A stretch of DNA of 64,000 nt, taken from an uncultured Ruminococcus sp. (lineage in GTDB: Bacteria; Bacillota; Clostridia; Oscillospirales; Acutalibacteraceae). The position numbers and the translations under genes are program-made. The number at the start of each line of letters is the position of its first letter. The first letter of the stretch is position 1. The notes under the pieces are model-generated. The model saw nothing but the letters and a program-made list of their open reading frames with translations. It did no database searches and was not told the origin of the DNA. Below are positions 17,469 through 26,912 of this stretch, one piece after another. The DNA is taken from the NCBI GenBank assembly GCA_904393835.1, contig CAJFNC010000001.1, positions 124,001-188,000 of the forward strand, read 5' to 3'.

Positions 17469-18467
17469 ATGCCGAAAGTAAGTGTAATAGTGCCTGTATA
17501 TAAAGCGGAGCAATATTTACATAATTGTATAGACAGTATTCTGAATCAGATATACAGGGATTTTGAGCTCATTCTCGTGGATGACGGTTCACCAGATAAA
17601 AGCGGTGAAATTTGTGACAAATACGCGGAAAATGACGGCAGAATAAAAGTAATTCACAAGGGAAACGGCGGTGTGTCGAGTGCCAGAAACGAGGGAATGT
17701 GCACCGCGAAAGGTGAGTACATTTGTTTTGTTGACAGCGATGACAGTTTAAATATTTATTTTTTGCAAAAGTGTCTGGAGCTTGCAAAGTCATATGGTGA
17801 TGAACTGATTATTTGTGGATACAACAAAATAGAAAACAACAAAATACAAAAAAATATTTTTTCAGATGAGAAATATGATATACTGCAAAGAGATCAGGTT
17901 ATTATGACACTGGTTGAAAAAGTTTTGATTTGTGCCCCATGGGGAAAGTTGTATAGAAGTGATATAATAAAAGATAATGAAATTAAATTTCCCGAGGATA
18001 TGTCGTTAGGCGAGGATATGGTATTCAATTTTCATTATTGTAATTATATCAGTAAGATTGTTATAATCAATTCTCCGTTATATAATTATATTGTTGTTAA
18101 CGAAAACTCTTTATTGAATAAGTATAAGACTGACTTATATTCAAAACAGATGACAATTAATAATAGGCTATCAGAGTATATAGATAATTGGCAGATAGAT
18201 AATAATCAAATTAAAAAATTGAATAACTATATATATTTTTGTTATGAAAAAATCTTATTCAATACTTTTTCAAAAAAAAACAACTGGAGCTTAACAACTA
18301 AATTAAAATACAACAAAAGAATTATAAAAAGTAAAGATTTCAAGGACGCATTGAAAAACTTCAGCGGAAAAATAAATCCCATATTAAATATTTCTTATAA
18401 AATAAACAGTTTTTTACCTGTTGTTTTATTTGATAATATAAGGATGCTTATTCTAAGCAAAAGGTGA
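17469..18467 (+). CDS. Glycosyltransferase family 2
   Basis: A 332-residue GT2 enzyme with VSVIVPVYKAEQYLHNCIDS, LVDDGSPDKSGEICDKY, GGVSSARNEG and VDSDDSL. The C-terminal third is very AT-rich and Lys/Asn-rich. The 5' third is more balanced in composition than the 3' end, so the gene may be a recombinant of a conserved catalytic half and a variable acceptor half. It starts one base after the previous stop. Confidence 0.87.
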   Translation: MPKVSVIVPVYKAEQYLHNCIDSILNQIYRDFELILVDDGSPDKSGEICDKYAENDGRIKVIHKGNGGVSSARNEGMCTAKGEYICFVDSDDSLNIYFLQKCLELAKSYGDELIICGYNKIENNKIQKNIFSDEKYDILQRDQVIMTLVEKVLICAPWGKLYRSDIIKDNEIKFPEDMSLGEDMVFNFHYCNYISKIVIINSPLYNYIVVNENSLLNKYKTDLYSKQMTINNRLSEYIDNWQIDNNQIKKLNNYIYFCYEKILFNTFSKKNNWSLTTKLKYNKRIIKSKDFKDALKNFSGKINPILNISYKINSFLPVVLFDNIRMLILSKR

Positions 18468-18471
18468 TAGA

Positions 18472-19032
18472 ATGATTGAAAGTAAAGTTGATTTAAAACG
18501 ATATATACATAGTGATAATGCTTATCTTAACAATGTACAACGAAATAAAAAAGCTCGGTTTTTTATGCACCAAGTTCATGACCCAGGGTATTATATTTGT
18601 AAATACGTGAGATTTCTGCGTAAGCAAGAGTATTTTATTAATACTCAAAAAGGAAATAAATTTAAGGCCGTTATGGCTTTATATTATGAAAGAAGGAAAC
18701 ACAATCTTGGAAATAAACTTGGTTTTTATATAGGACCGAATTGCTTTGAAGAGGGTCTTACTTTGGCCCATCATGGTAGTATAATAGTAAATCCTAATGC
18801 AAAAATAGGTAAAAATTGTATACTGCATGGTGATAATTGTATTGGTAAAAATAAAACCGAGATGTGTCCAAAAATTGGAAATAATGTTGATATAGGTTTT
18901 GGAGCCGTAGTTATAGGTGATATTACTATAGCTGATAATGTTAAAATCGGAGCAAATGCTGTAGTTGTGAAATCGTGTTTAACTGAAGGGGCTACTTTAA
19001 TCGGAGTACCGGCAAAAGTAGTAAAACGTTGA
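18472..19032 (+). CDS. Serine-acetyltransferase-like hexapeptide O-acetyltransferase
   Basis: A 186-residue left-handed beta-helix acetyltransferase. Hexapeptide repeats run from about residue 90 to the end (IGPNCFEEGLTLAHHGSIIV, IGKNCILHGDNCIG, IGADAVV-like IGANAVVV), ending in the usual GVPAKVVKR. It resembles serine O-acetyltransferases in fold, but the polysaccharide context points to a sugar as acceptor. The HH pair in LAHHG probably includes the catalytic base. Spacing of four bases from the preceding gene shows co-transcription. Confidence 0.8.
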   Translation: MIESKVDLKRYIHSDNAYLNNVQRNKKARFFMHQVHDPGYYICKYVRFLRKQEYFINTQKGNKFKAVMALYYERRKHNLGNKLGFYIGPNCFEEGLTLAHHGSIIVNPNAKIGKNCILHGDNCIGKNKTEMCPKIGNNVDIGFGAVVIGDITIADNVKIGANAVVVKSCLTEGATLIGVPAKVVKR

Positions 19033-19100
19033 TAAGACTATATATTTTTTGAAGATATTTTAAAGTAAAGAGTGTATGAACTAAAGAAAGGCTTGTAATT

Positions 19101-20633
19101 ATGAATAACAGCAAATCACAATTAAAATCGGGTGTAGTGCTTTCCTATATAAATTTAATAATAGGAAATGTAATACCGTTAATTTACACCCCAATGATGC
19201 TGAGCTTGTTGGGACAAAGCGAATACGGTCTATATACTCTTGCAAATACAATAGTCGGTTATTTGTCACTGCTGAGTTTTGGTATGGGCAGTGCAATTGT
19301 AAGGTATATTACTAAATACAAAGTTTCGGGAGACAAAGAAAAAGAGCGACAAATGTTCGGCCTTTTTACATTTTTATTTACTGTATTAGCTGTTATTGTT
19401 TTTGTATTGGGAATTATACTTTCTTTTAATGTACACTTATTTTATTCAAATACGCTGAATGCAAGTGAATTGCAGACGATGCGTATATTGATAATTTTAT
19501 GCACAATAAATAGTGCGGTTACATTTTTGTTTACAACATATCTTTCAATGATAATGATTTACGAAAGGTATGTATTCAGGCAAATATTGAATATTTTTAC
19601 AACTGTTGCAATGCCATGCGTTAATATTATCGTGTTGTATATGGGGCTCGCTTCGGTGGGAATGGTTGTTTCATCAACTGTTCTTAATATTTTAGTGTCT
19701 GTAGCGAGTGTTATCTATTGCCATCGTTCACTACATATAAAGCCTAAGTTTAAAGGTATGCCTTTCGGAGAATTGCGTGAAATTTTCGGTTTTTGTTTCT
19801 TTGTGTTTTTAGGCAGTGTAGTAGATATGCTGTTCTGGTCAACCGACAAAATCATTATTGGTGCTGTAATAGGCACGGTAGCAGTCGCCGTTTATAATGT
19901 AGGTGCGACATTTAATACTATTGTAACGTCAATTTCTACTACAATAAGCAGTATTTTGACCCCTAAAGTGACTAATATGGTATTCTCAAGTGAAAATACT
20001 AAGGTACTGACTGATTTTTTCATAAAAGTAGGCAGATTGCAGTATTTGGTTGTTTCCTTGGTGGTTTCAGGTTTTATTGTTTTTGGCAGACAATTTATAC
20101 ATTTATGGGTAGGAGACGGATATAACGAAGCGTATTTCGTTGCACTGCTTACATTATTGCCTGTGGTTGTTCCGTTGATTCAAAATACCGGACTGTCTAT
20201 CGTAATGGCTCAAAATAAACATAAATTCAGATCAATAGTTTATTTGATAATTGCAATAGTTAATGTGTTGACAACTGCCATTGCTGTAAATTACTGGGGG
20301 ATAATAGGCGCCGCTGCCTGCAGTGCTGCTTCATATATAATAGGTCAGGGATTTATAATGAACTGGTATTACTGGAAGAAAACAGGAATCGATATACCTA
20401 TGTTCTGGAAAAATATAATTAAGATGAGTTTAGCTCCGGTAATCATGATAACAGCAGGAATTATAATTTGTCATTATGTTGAGCTTGAAAGTTGGATATT
20501 GTTACTTATGGGTATAGCAATTTACCTGATATGTTATATTCCAATTGTATGGTTTACAGGAATGAATAAATATGAGAAAAATATAATAATAACTCCCGTA
20601 AAAAATGTGTTTAATAGAATTCGGAGGAAATAA
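19101..20633 (+). CDS. Oligosaccharide flippase, Wzx/MOP superfamily
   Basis: A 510-residue polytopic membrane protein with about 14 helices, the size and layout of Wzx-type transporters. The N-terminus (GVVLSYINLIIGNVIPLIYT, LGQSEYGLYTLANTIVGYLS) is typical of Firmicutes polysaccharide flippases. It should move the finished lipid-linked repeat unit from the cytoplasmic to the outer face of the membrane for the EpsG-like polymerase. It is the only flippase in the window. Confidence 0.9.
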   Translation: MNNSKSQLKSGVVLSYINLIIGNVIPLIYTPMMLSLLGQSEYGLYTLANTIVGYLSLLSFGMGSAIVRYITKYKVSGDKEKERQMFGLFTFLFTVLAVIVFVLGIILSFNVHLFYSNTLNASELQTMRILIILCTINSAVTFLFTTYLSMIMIYERYVFRQILNIFTTVAMPCVNIIVLYMGLASVGMVVSSTVLNILVSVASVIYCHRSLHIKPKFKGMPFGELREIFGFCFFVFLGSVVDMLFWSTDKIIIGAVIGTVAVAVYNVGATFNTIVTSISTTISSILTPKVTNMVFSSENTKVLTDFFIKVGRLQYLVVSLVVSGFIVFGRQFIHLWVGDGYNEAYFVALLTLLPVVVPLIQNTGLSIVMAQNKHKFRSIVYLIIAIVNVLTTAIAVNYWGIIGAAACSAASYIIGQGFIMNWYYWKKTGIDIPMFWKNIIKMSLAPVIMITAGIIICHYVELESWILLLMGIAIYLICYIPIVWFTGMNKYEKNIIITPVKNVFNRIRRK

Positions 20634-20638
20634 AAATT

Positions 20639-21790
20639 ATGATAAAACTGTATAATCATGGGGGCAGTCTAAATCATGGTTGTGAAGCAATTGTCCGATC
20701 AACAAAGAAAATTATAAATGATAATAATATTGAACTTTGGTCAAGAAATCCTGAGTTTGATAAATGTTATGGGGTTGATAAAGTTATAAATATAAGATAT
20801 GACGAAAAATCAGTTCCGAATAAAATTCAAAACTTATTTAATAAAATTATTTCAAAAACTTTTAAAACAGATGAACCATTTATTAAGCAGGAAAGAAAAG
20901 TCTTTTTGGATAATTTATCGAGAAATGATATATGTTTATCAATAGGAGGAGATTTGTACTGCTATAAAGGTGTTGATAGATTATATTATTTGGATAAAAC
21001 TATAAAAAGAAAAAAAGCGAAAACTGTATTATGGGGATGTTCTGTTGATTCCGAATCAATAGATGAAACTGCCCTAAAAAATTTAGAACTCTTTGATTTA
21101 ATTATTGCACGGGAAAGTATCAGCTTTAATACATTAAAAAAGATAAATAAAAATACATATTTTTATCCAGATCCTGCGTTCCAGTTGGATGTGAATAAAC
21201 CCGAAAAAGTTAATGATAAGTTTGAAACAAATATGGTTGGAATAAATGTGAGTCCGTTGATTATCGGCTGTGAAAAAAACGAGGGCATAACTGAAAAATC
21301 ATATGAAAATCTTATTGAATTTATTATAAAAAACACTGATATGAAAGTTGTTTTTATTCCTCATGTTGTCTATGATTTTGATGATGACAGAAAGCCGCTC
21401 AAGCAGTTGTATGAAAAGTATAGAGATACTAAAAGAGTAATAATGCTTGAAGATTGCAATTGCTCTGAACTCAAATGGTATATTTCAAAATGCAGATTTA
21501 TTATTACGGCAAGAACACATGTATCAATTGCTTCATACTCCACTTGTGTTCCTACTCTTGTTGTAGGCTATTCGACTAAGTCAAGAGGAATTGCGAAAGA
21601 TATTTTTGGAACATATGAAAATTATGTAATTCCGGTTCAAAGTTTGTCAAGTAAGGATACTCTAAGTACTAAATTTAAGTGGTTAATGGAAAATGAAGAA
21701 AGAATAAAATCTCATCTTCAAAGTGTTATGCCGGAATATTGTTCAAAATCGCTTATGGCCGGAGAATGTATCAGGAAATTGACAGGTTGA
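20639..21790 (+). CDS. Polysaccharide pyruvyl transferase family protein
   Basis: A 383-residue protein of the WcaK/AmsJ/CsaB family, which transfers pyruvate from phosphoenolpyruvate to form a pyruvate ketal on a sugar. The start (LYNHGGSLNHGCEAIVRSTK), the central SIGGDLYCYKG and the C-terminal TARTHVSIASYS (where the family histidine lies) fit the family. It has a CGGAGG-type ribosome site and is followed without a gap by the FrhB-like gene, a pairing often seen in exopolysaccharide loci. Confidence 0.87.
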   Translation: MIKLYNHGGSLNHGCEAIVRSTKKIINDNNIELWSRNPEFDKCYGVDKVINIRYDEKSVPNKIQNLFNKIISKTFKTDEPFIKQERKVFLDNLSRNDICLSIGGDLYCYKGVDRLYYLDKTIKRKKAKTVLWGCSVDSESIDETALKNLELFDLIIARESISFNTLKKINKNTYFYPDPAFQLDVNKPEKVNDKFETNMVGINVSPLIIGCEKNEGITEKSYENLIEFIIKNTDMKVVFIPHVVYDFDDDRKPLKQLYEKYRDTKRVIMLEDCNCSELKWYISKCRFIITARTHVSIASYSTCVPTLVVGYSTKSRGIAKDIFGTYENYVIPVQSLSSKDTLSTKFKWLMENEERIKSHLQSVMPEYCSKSLMAGECIRKLTG

Positions 21791-21802
21791 TTGGTGATAA
21801 TA

Positions 21803-22975
21803 ATGATTCATATTGAAAATAAAGAAAACTGTTGCGGTTGTGCTTCGTGTGCGAATGTTTGTCCTGAAAATTGCATTGTTATGCAGGCTGATAAGGAAGG
21901 TTTTTTATATCCCAACACAAACATAGATATTTGTGTTAATTGCAATTTGTGTAACAAATCCTGTCCGATAATTATTAAAAAATCAACTAATAATCAAAGT
22001 ATTATTTATGGTTGTTACAATAAAAATGAGGAAATAAGACGAAAAAGTACATCGGGCGGAGTCTTTTATATACTATGTGAATATATAATAAAAAATAACG
22101 GAGTCGTTTTTGGCGCGGCTTTTGATGATGAATTTAATGTGTATCATAATTATGCAGAGACAATTGCAGATTGTGAAAAATTTATGGGTTCAAAATATGT
22201 TCAAAGTGTAATTGGTGAAAGCTATAAGAAAGTCAAAATATTTCTTGATGATAACAGACTTGTCCTTTTTACAGGAACCCCTTGTCAGATTTCCGGATTA
22301 TATGCTTTTCTAAAAAAAGACTATGATAATTTATTTACGCAGGATATTGTTTGTCATAGTGTTCCATCGCCGAAAGTCTGGAGTGACTATAAGAAATTTA
22401 TAGGAGTAGGTGATAAGAAGAAAATAAGTAAATTAAATTTCAGAGATAAAGAAAGCGGATGGAAAAACAGTACAATGGATATTGTCTTTGATAACGGCGA
22501 CTGTTTATCCGGATTATATTCCAAAAATGAATATATTTCAGGGTTTATAAACGGACTTTATTCACGACCGTCTTGTTATAATTGTAATTTTTCCAAAATA
22601 AACAGAGAAAGTGATATTACACTTGGAGATTTTTGGGGAGTGGACACTTTTTATCCTGAATTATTTGACAATAAAGGTACATCATTGGTTATGGTTAATT
22701 CGGTAAAAGGTAAAAAACTTTTTAATTATGCTAAGAAACAATTAAAATACAAGTCAGTAAAAATGAGCAAAGCAATTTGGTATAATTGTGCAGTTGTAAG
22801 TTCTGCTGATTATAATAAAAACAGAAGTAATTTCTTTAACGATAAAAAAAATAGCTTTAAAGATAAGGTAAATAACAATTTAGTTTTTATAAAAAAAGAT
22901 GAAAAAGTATATACCCTAACACTTTTAGAACGTGTTAAAAACAAAATAATAAATATTATGGGACTGAGGAAATAA
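21803..22975 (+). CDS. FrhB/F420-dehydrogenase beta-subunit-like iron-sulfur protein
   Basis: A protein of about 390 residues. Two N-terminal [4Fe-4S] ferredoxin motifs (CCGCASCANVCPENCI and CVNCNLCNKSCPI) are followed by the Coenzyme F420 hydrogenase/dehydrogenase beta-subunit domains (RKSTSGGVFY, FTGTPCQISGLYAFL, SDITLGDFWGV). In exopolysaccharide loci such proteins accompany pyruvyl transferases; their exact reaction is not established. The start is taken as ATG 21803 with GGTGA just upstream; in-frame TTG and GTG codons precede it. The stop overlaps the next start by one base (TAATG). Confidence 0.85.
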   Translation: MIHIENKENCCGCASCANVCPENCIVMQADKEGFLYPNTNIDICVNCNLCNKSCPIIIKKSTNNQSIIYGCYNKNEEIRRKSTSGGVFYILCEYIIKNNGVVFGAAFDDEFNVYHNYAETIADCEKFMGSKYVQSVIGESYKKVKIFLDDNRLVLFTGTPCQISGLYAFLKKDYDNLFTQDIVCHSVPSPKVWSDYKKFIGVGDKKKISKLNFRDKESGWKNSTMDIVFDNGDCLSGLYSKNEYISGFINGLYSRPSCYNCNFSKINRESDITLGDFWGVDTFYPELFDNKGTSLVMVNSVKGKKLFNYAKKQLKYKSVKMSKAIWYNCAVVSSADYNKNRSNFFNDKKNSFKDKVNNNLVFIKKDEKVYTLTLLERVKNKIINIMGLRK

Positions 22976-23901
22976 TGATTTATTTAACAATAAAAGGCAG
23001 ACTTGGCAATCAAATGTTTCAATATGCTTTTGCAAGAGCATTAAAGGAAAAACTCAATCAAGAAATACTGATTGATTGGCATCATGTAATAGATTCGGAT
23101 AAAAAACAACCCGGCATAGGTTATTGTAATTCTCTGAAAGATTTTAATGTAACAAATTTTTCTTCAATTGATTCAAGCAAATATGAAAAGTATATGAATA
23201 TAAGGCAGCGTTTGGCTTTTAGAAATTATGAAAAACATTTTCCGTATAACGGCTCTTTGTATGATAGATATATTTTTGAAACAGATTTTCTCAAAAAAAA
23301 TAAAAACAGTGGACTTTGGTTTTTTGAAAACGGCTACTATGATTTTTCAATGAATAAAGTTCACAAAAACGTTTTTTTGAGTGGATACTATGAGTCAGAA
23401 AAGTATTTTAGCAGTATAGAAAATATTATAAGAAAAGAATTTAAGCCTGTGCATGATAGACTGGAACATAATACCGAACTTTATAAACAGATCGAAAACT
23501 CCAATTCGGTTTGTGTAACAGTCAGAAGAGGTGATTTTTTAAAAAGTTCACTGCATAATGTGTGTAAATTAGATTATTTTTTAAAAGGTATGGATATAAT
23601 TGCCTCTAAAGTTTCGGATGCTAAGTTTTTTATTTTTTCAAATGATGTTGAGTGGTTAAGAGAAAATGTTAATTTCAAATATCCGGTTATTTTCGAAAAT
23701 GGAAATGATCCGGTTTGGGAAAAACTCAGACTTATGTATTTATGCAAACATTTTGTGATTTCAAACAGTACATTTAGTTGGTGGGCACAATATTTGAGCA
23801 GTAACAAGGATAAAATAGTAGTCGCTCCTGACAGATGGTATAACAGCACAATCACATCAGATTTGTTGAAAAATGAAAGTTATGTAAAAATTAAATGTTA
23901 G
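22975..23901 (+). CDS. Alpha-1,2-fucosyltransferase-family glycosyltransferase (GT11)
   Basis: A 308-residue GT11 protein. The family start GRLGNQMFQYAFARAL is complete, as are VSGYYESEKYF-like SGYYESEKYF, the donor-site VRRGDFL motif (HxRRGD in most members; here the first position is T) and SNSTFSWWAQYL. Members transfer fucose from GDP-fucose to galactose. No GDP-fucose synthesis genes lie in the window, so the donor must come from elsewhere or another donor is used. Confidence 0.87.
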   Translation: MIYLTIKGRLGNQMFQYAFARALKEKLNQEILIDWHHVIDSDKKQPGIGYCNSLKDFNVTNFSSIDSSKYEKYMNIRQRLAFRNYEKHFPYNGSLYDRYIFETDFLKKNKNSGLWFFENGYYDFSMNKVHKNVFLSGYYESEKYFSSIENIIRKEFKPVHDRLEHNTELYKQIENSNSVCVTVRRGDFLKSSLHNVCKLDYFLKGMDIIASKVSDAKFFIFSNDVEWLRENVNFKYPVIFENGNDPVWEKLRLMYLCKHFVISNSTFSWWAQYLSSNKDKIVVAPDRWYNSTITSDLLKNESYVKIKC

Positions 23902-23913
23902 CAGGGGTAAAAA

Positions 23914-25005
23914 ATGAAAACAAAAGGAAAGAAAATAGATAGGCTATACGGTATAGAATTGTTAAGAATTATATCAATGTTAATGGTTCTGAGTTTGCAC
24001 TTTCTGATAAAAGGAAACTATAATAAATCGGAAAATGTATATGTAAACTCCGAATCATGGGTATTGATATGTTTTTCAGTTGTTGCTGTTAATTGTTATG
24101 TATTAATTTCAGGGTATTTTATGTGCGAAAAATCATTTAAGTTAAGCCGAATTATAAATACATATACACAGATGTTTTTCTATTCAATAGCAACTTTTGC
24201 AGTAATGATTATTATCGGTATAAATCAATTCAGTGTGGGTTCATTAGCAAAAAGTATAATGCCTTTTGTTTTTAACAATTACTGGTTTGTGACTACATAT
24301 ATACTTTTATTATTTATATCGCCATTACTTAATAGTGCTATAAACAATATGAGCAAAAGTAAGATGAAATTAGTTTTATTTACTTTAGTTTGTATATTTT
24401 GTTTTATAAATAATATAGTAAAGCCTATAAATCCAATTGAGTCATCAGGTGGTTACGGGTTAATATGGTTTATTGTATTATATATGACTGCGGCATATAT
24501 AAAAAAATATTATGTGGCAAGCGGAGAGTGGATAAAGTATTTTTTACTTTATGTTGTTTTTGCTGTTATTAATTTCGGGGTTCATTGTTTATTTAGTGGT
24601 AAAGGTGTAGTTTGGGACAATAGTATGGTGAGAGATTACAACAATATTTTGGTATATTGTGCATCTGTTTGTTTATTTTTAGCCTTTTTAAATCTAAGAA
24701 TAAATAATAAAGTAATGATAAGAATTATCGGTTTTATTTCACCATTAACGTTTGCGGTATATTTGATTCATGAATCACCTTTTGTTCAATCTTTTATTTG
24801 GGAACATATCAATGTAAATAAGTTATGCTTAGATAACGGAATGTTCTTTTTGTTTGCGATAGTAACAATAATATTGTTGTTTTTATTATGTTGTTGTTTC
24901 GAATTTATTAGAAGCAGACTTTTTAAAGTTCTGCGTATAAATAAAGGAATAATACGAATTTCTGATTTTGCAGAGAGAATAATACGTAAAAAAGTAGGTA
25001 AGTAA
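23914..25005 (+). CDS. Membrane acyltransferase, acyltransferase-3 family
   Basis: A 363-residue polytopic protein starting with YGIELLRIISMLMVLSLHFL, then NCYVLISGYFM, the acyltransferase-3 signature. LTFAVYLIHESPF near the C-terminus is the conserved penultimate motif. It probably O-acylates the repeat unit. The gene is very AT-rich. It is followed after one base by the epimerase-like gene. Confidence 0.84.
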   Translation: MKTKGKKIDRLYGIELLRIISMLMVLSLHFLIKGNYNKSENVYVNSESWVLICFSVVAVNCYVLISGYFMCEKSFKLSRIINTYTQMFFYSIATFAVMIIIGINQFSVGSLAKSIMPFVFNNYWFVTTYILLLFISPLLNSAINNMSKSKMKLVLFTLVCIFCFINNIVKPINPIESSGGYGLIWFIVLYMTAAYIKKYYVASGEWIKYFLLYVVFAVINFGVHCLFSGKGVVWDNSMVRDYNNILVYCASVCLFLAFLNLRINNKVMIRIIGFISPLTFAVYLIHESPFVQSFIWEHINVNKLCLDNGMFFLFAIVTIILLFLLCCCFEFIRSRLFKVLRINKGIIRISDFAERIIRKKVGK

Positions 25006-25006
25006 A

Positions 25007-25861
25007 ATGAAAATATTAATTACAGGGGCAAATGGGTATATAGGAAGTCGACTTGTGGAACTGTGTTTGGACAAAGGTTTTGATGTAATTGCTGTTGATA
25101 TTTGTAGTAATTATATTGATCGCCGTGCAAGGTTTATAAATTTTGATATTTTTAGTGATTCTGATCTTTTTATAAGCAATGGTTCAATATCTGCAGATGT
25201 TCTTATCCATCTCGCTTGGAGAAATGGTTTTGTTCATAATGATTTTTCTCATATTCAGGATTTACCTAAACATATACATTTTTTAAAAAATGCGATTGAT
25301 AGTGGTATAAAATATATTTCAGTTATGGGTTCTATGCATGAAGTAGGTTATTATGAAGGAAAAATTAACGAAGATACCCCATGTAACCCGATGTCATTTT
25401 ACGGAATTTCAAAAAATGCATTACGACAGGCAATGCAAATAATAAAAGATGAAAGTAACGTATATTTTCATTGGTTGAGAGCCTATTATATCATTGGAAA
25501 TGATTTGCGTAGTAATTCCATATTCGGAAAGCTATATAGGAATTCACTAAATGGGATAAATGATTTTCCAATGAATTCCGGGAAAAATAAATATGATTTT
25601 GTTACACTTGATGAACTTTGTGAACAAATAATTGCAGCTTCGATTCAAAATGAAGTTAACGGAACTATTAATGTATGTTCAGGAGTACCTATTGCATTGG
25701 GAACAAAGGTAGAAGAATATATAATGAAAAATCATCTGGATGTTCAGTTAAAATACGGCGCTTTTCCTGATCGCCCATATGATTCTCCTTGTATTTATGG
25801 AGATGTAAAAAAAATTAAAAAGATTATGGATAATAGTAGAATAGTAACGGCTAATAAATGA
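25007..25861 (+). CDS. NAD-dependent epimerase/dehydratase family protein (extended SDR)
   Basis: A 284-residue extended SDR with the Rossmann motif GANGYIGSR, the catalytic serine region SVMGSMHEVG and the YxxxK motif as YGISK. The short length and IAWRNG-like IHLAWRNG resemble 4-ketoreductases that act on NDP-4-keto-6-deoxysugars. A role in making a 6-deoxyhexose, from the dTDP-4-keto sugar made by rfbB or the UDP-4-keto sugar made at 31.7 kb, is plausible but not proven. It ends the first run of tightly spaced genes; a 143-base gap follows. Confidence 0.78.
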   Translation: MKILITGANGYIGSRLVELCLDKGFDVIAVDICSNYIDRRARFINFDIFSDSDLFISNGSISADVLIHLAWRNGFVHNDFSHIQDLPKHIHFLKNAIDSGIKYISVMGSMHEVGYYEGKINEDTPCNPMSFYGISKNALRQAMQIIKDESNVYFHWLRAYYIIGNDLRSNSIFGKLYRNSLNGINDFPMNSGKNKYDFVTLDELCEQIIAASIQNEVNGTINVCSGVPIALGTKVEEYIMKNHLDVQLKYGAFPDRPYDSPCIYGDVKKIKKIMDNSRIVTANK

Positions 25862-26004
25862 TTAATAATTATTATTTTTTACTGATTTTAAAAATCTTTT
25901 TGTATTTATAAAAGAATAATTAATTTGTACAAGCGTTTATATTTTCAATCGTTATTTTATAAAATATAAAGTGAAAACTACAATAGAAATGTAAGGAGGA
26001 CAAG

Positions 26005-26892
26005 ATGAAAGGCATAATTCTTGCCGGAGGAGCCGGAACAAGGCTTTATCCGCTTACAAAAGTTACATCAAAACAGCTTTTGCCTGTTTACGACAAACCT
26101 ATGATTTATTATCCGCTTTCAACGCTGATGCTTGCGGGAATTAAGGATATTCTTATCATATCTACCCCCGAAGATACGCCCAGATTTGAAAAACTTCTCG
26201 GCAGCGGTGAGCAGTTCGGTATAAATCTGTCATATAAAGTTCAGCCGTCGCCTGACGGACTTGCTCAGGCGTTTATTCTGGGTGAAGAGTTTATCGGCGA
26301 TGACGCCTGCGCGATGATTTTGGGGGATAATATATTTTACGGAAACGGATTTGTCAGAGCGCTAAGAGATTCGGTGAAAAATGCCGAGAATAACGGACGC
26401 GCCACAGTTTTCGGATATTATGTAAACGACCCGCAAAGATTCGGTATAGTTGAGTTTGACAAAAACGGCAAGGTGATTTCCGTAGAGGAAAAGCCCGAAA
26501 ATCCAAAGTCAAACTACGCAATTACAGGACTTTACTTCTATCCGTCAGGTGTAAGCAAAAATGCGAAAGCTGTCAAACCCTCTGCAAGGGGAGAGCTTGA
26601 AATTACATCTCTCAATGAAATGTATTTAAACGACAATCTGCTTGATGTTCAGCTTTTGGGAAGAGGTTACGCGTGGCTTGATACAGGCACGGTGGACAGC
26701 CTTGTTGATGCTGCTGACTTCGTTAAGACGATTGAAAAGCGGCAGGGTATCAAAATTTCCGCTCCCGAAGAAATTGCATATAAAAACGGCTGGATTTCCA
26801 AGAGTAAGCTGCTTGAAAGCGCCGAGCTTTACGGCAAAAGTCCTTACGGCAAACATTTGAAAGCGGTTGCGGACGGTAAACTGTTTTACTAA
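26005..26892 (+). CDS. rfbA: Glucose-1-phosphate thymidylyltransferase
   Basis: The first enzyme of dTDP-L-rhamnose synthesis; it joins dTTP and glucose-1-phosphate to form dTDP-glucose. The 295-residue protein has the nucleotidyltransferase motif [20 protein letters not shown], then [23 protein letters not shown] and [12 protein letters not shown]. Full family length. AAGGAGG lies before the ATG. The 143-base gap upstream is AT-rich and holds no gene; I saw no convincing promoter in it. Confidence 0.95.
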   Translation: MKGIILAGGAGTRLYPLTKVTSKQLLPVYDKPMIYYPLSTLMLAGIKDILIISTPEDTPRFEKLLGSGEQFGINLSYKVQPSPDGLAQAFILGEEFIGDDACAMILGDNIFYGNGFVRALRDSVKNAENNGRATVFGYYVNDPQRFGIVEFDKNGKVISVEEKPENPKSNYAITGLYFYPSGVSKNAKAVKPSARGELEITSLNEMYLNDNLLDVQLLGRGYAWLDTGTVDSLVDAADFVKTIEKRQGIKISAPEEIAYKNGWISKSKLLESAELYGKSPYGKHLKAVADGKLFY

Positions 26893-26912
26893 ATGAATTG
26901 AGGAGAAGAGCT

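Noticed and set aside
25862..26004. Promoter for rfbA in the 143-base gap.
   Set aside because: TATAAA-like sequences exist but no acceptable -35 box at 16-18 bases; a promoter may exist but I cannot support one.
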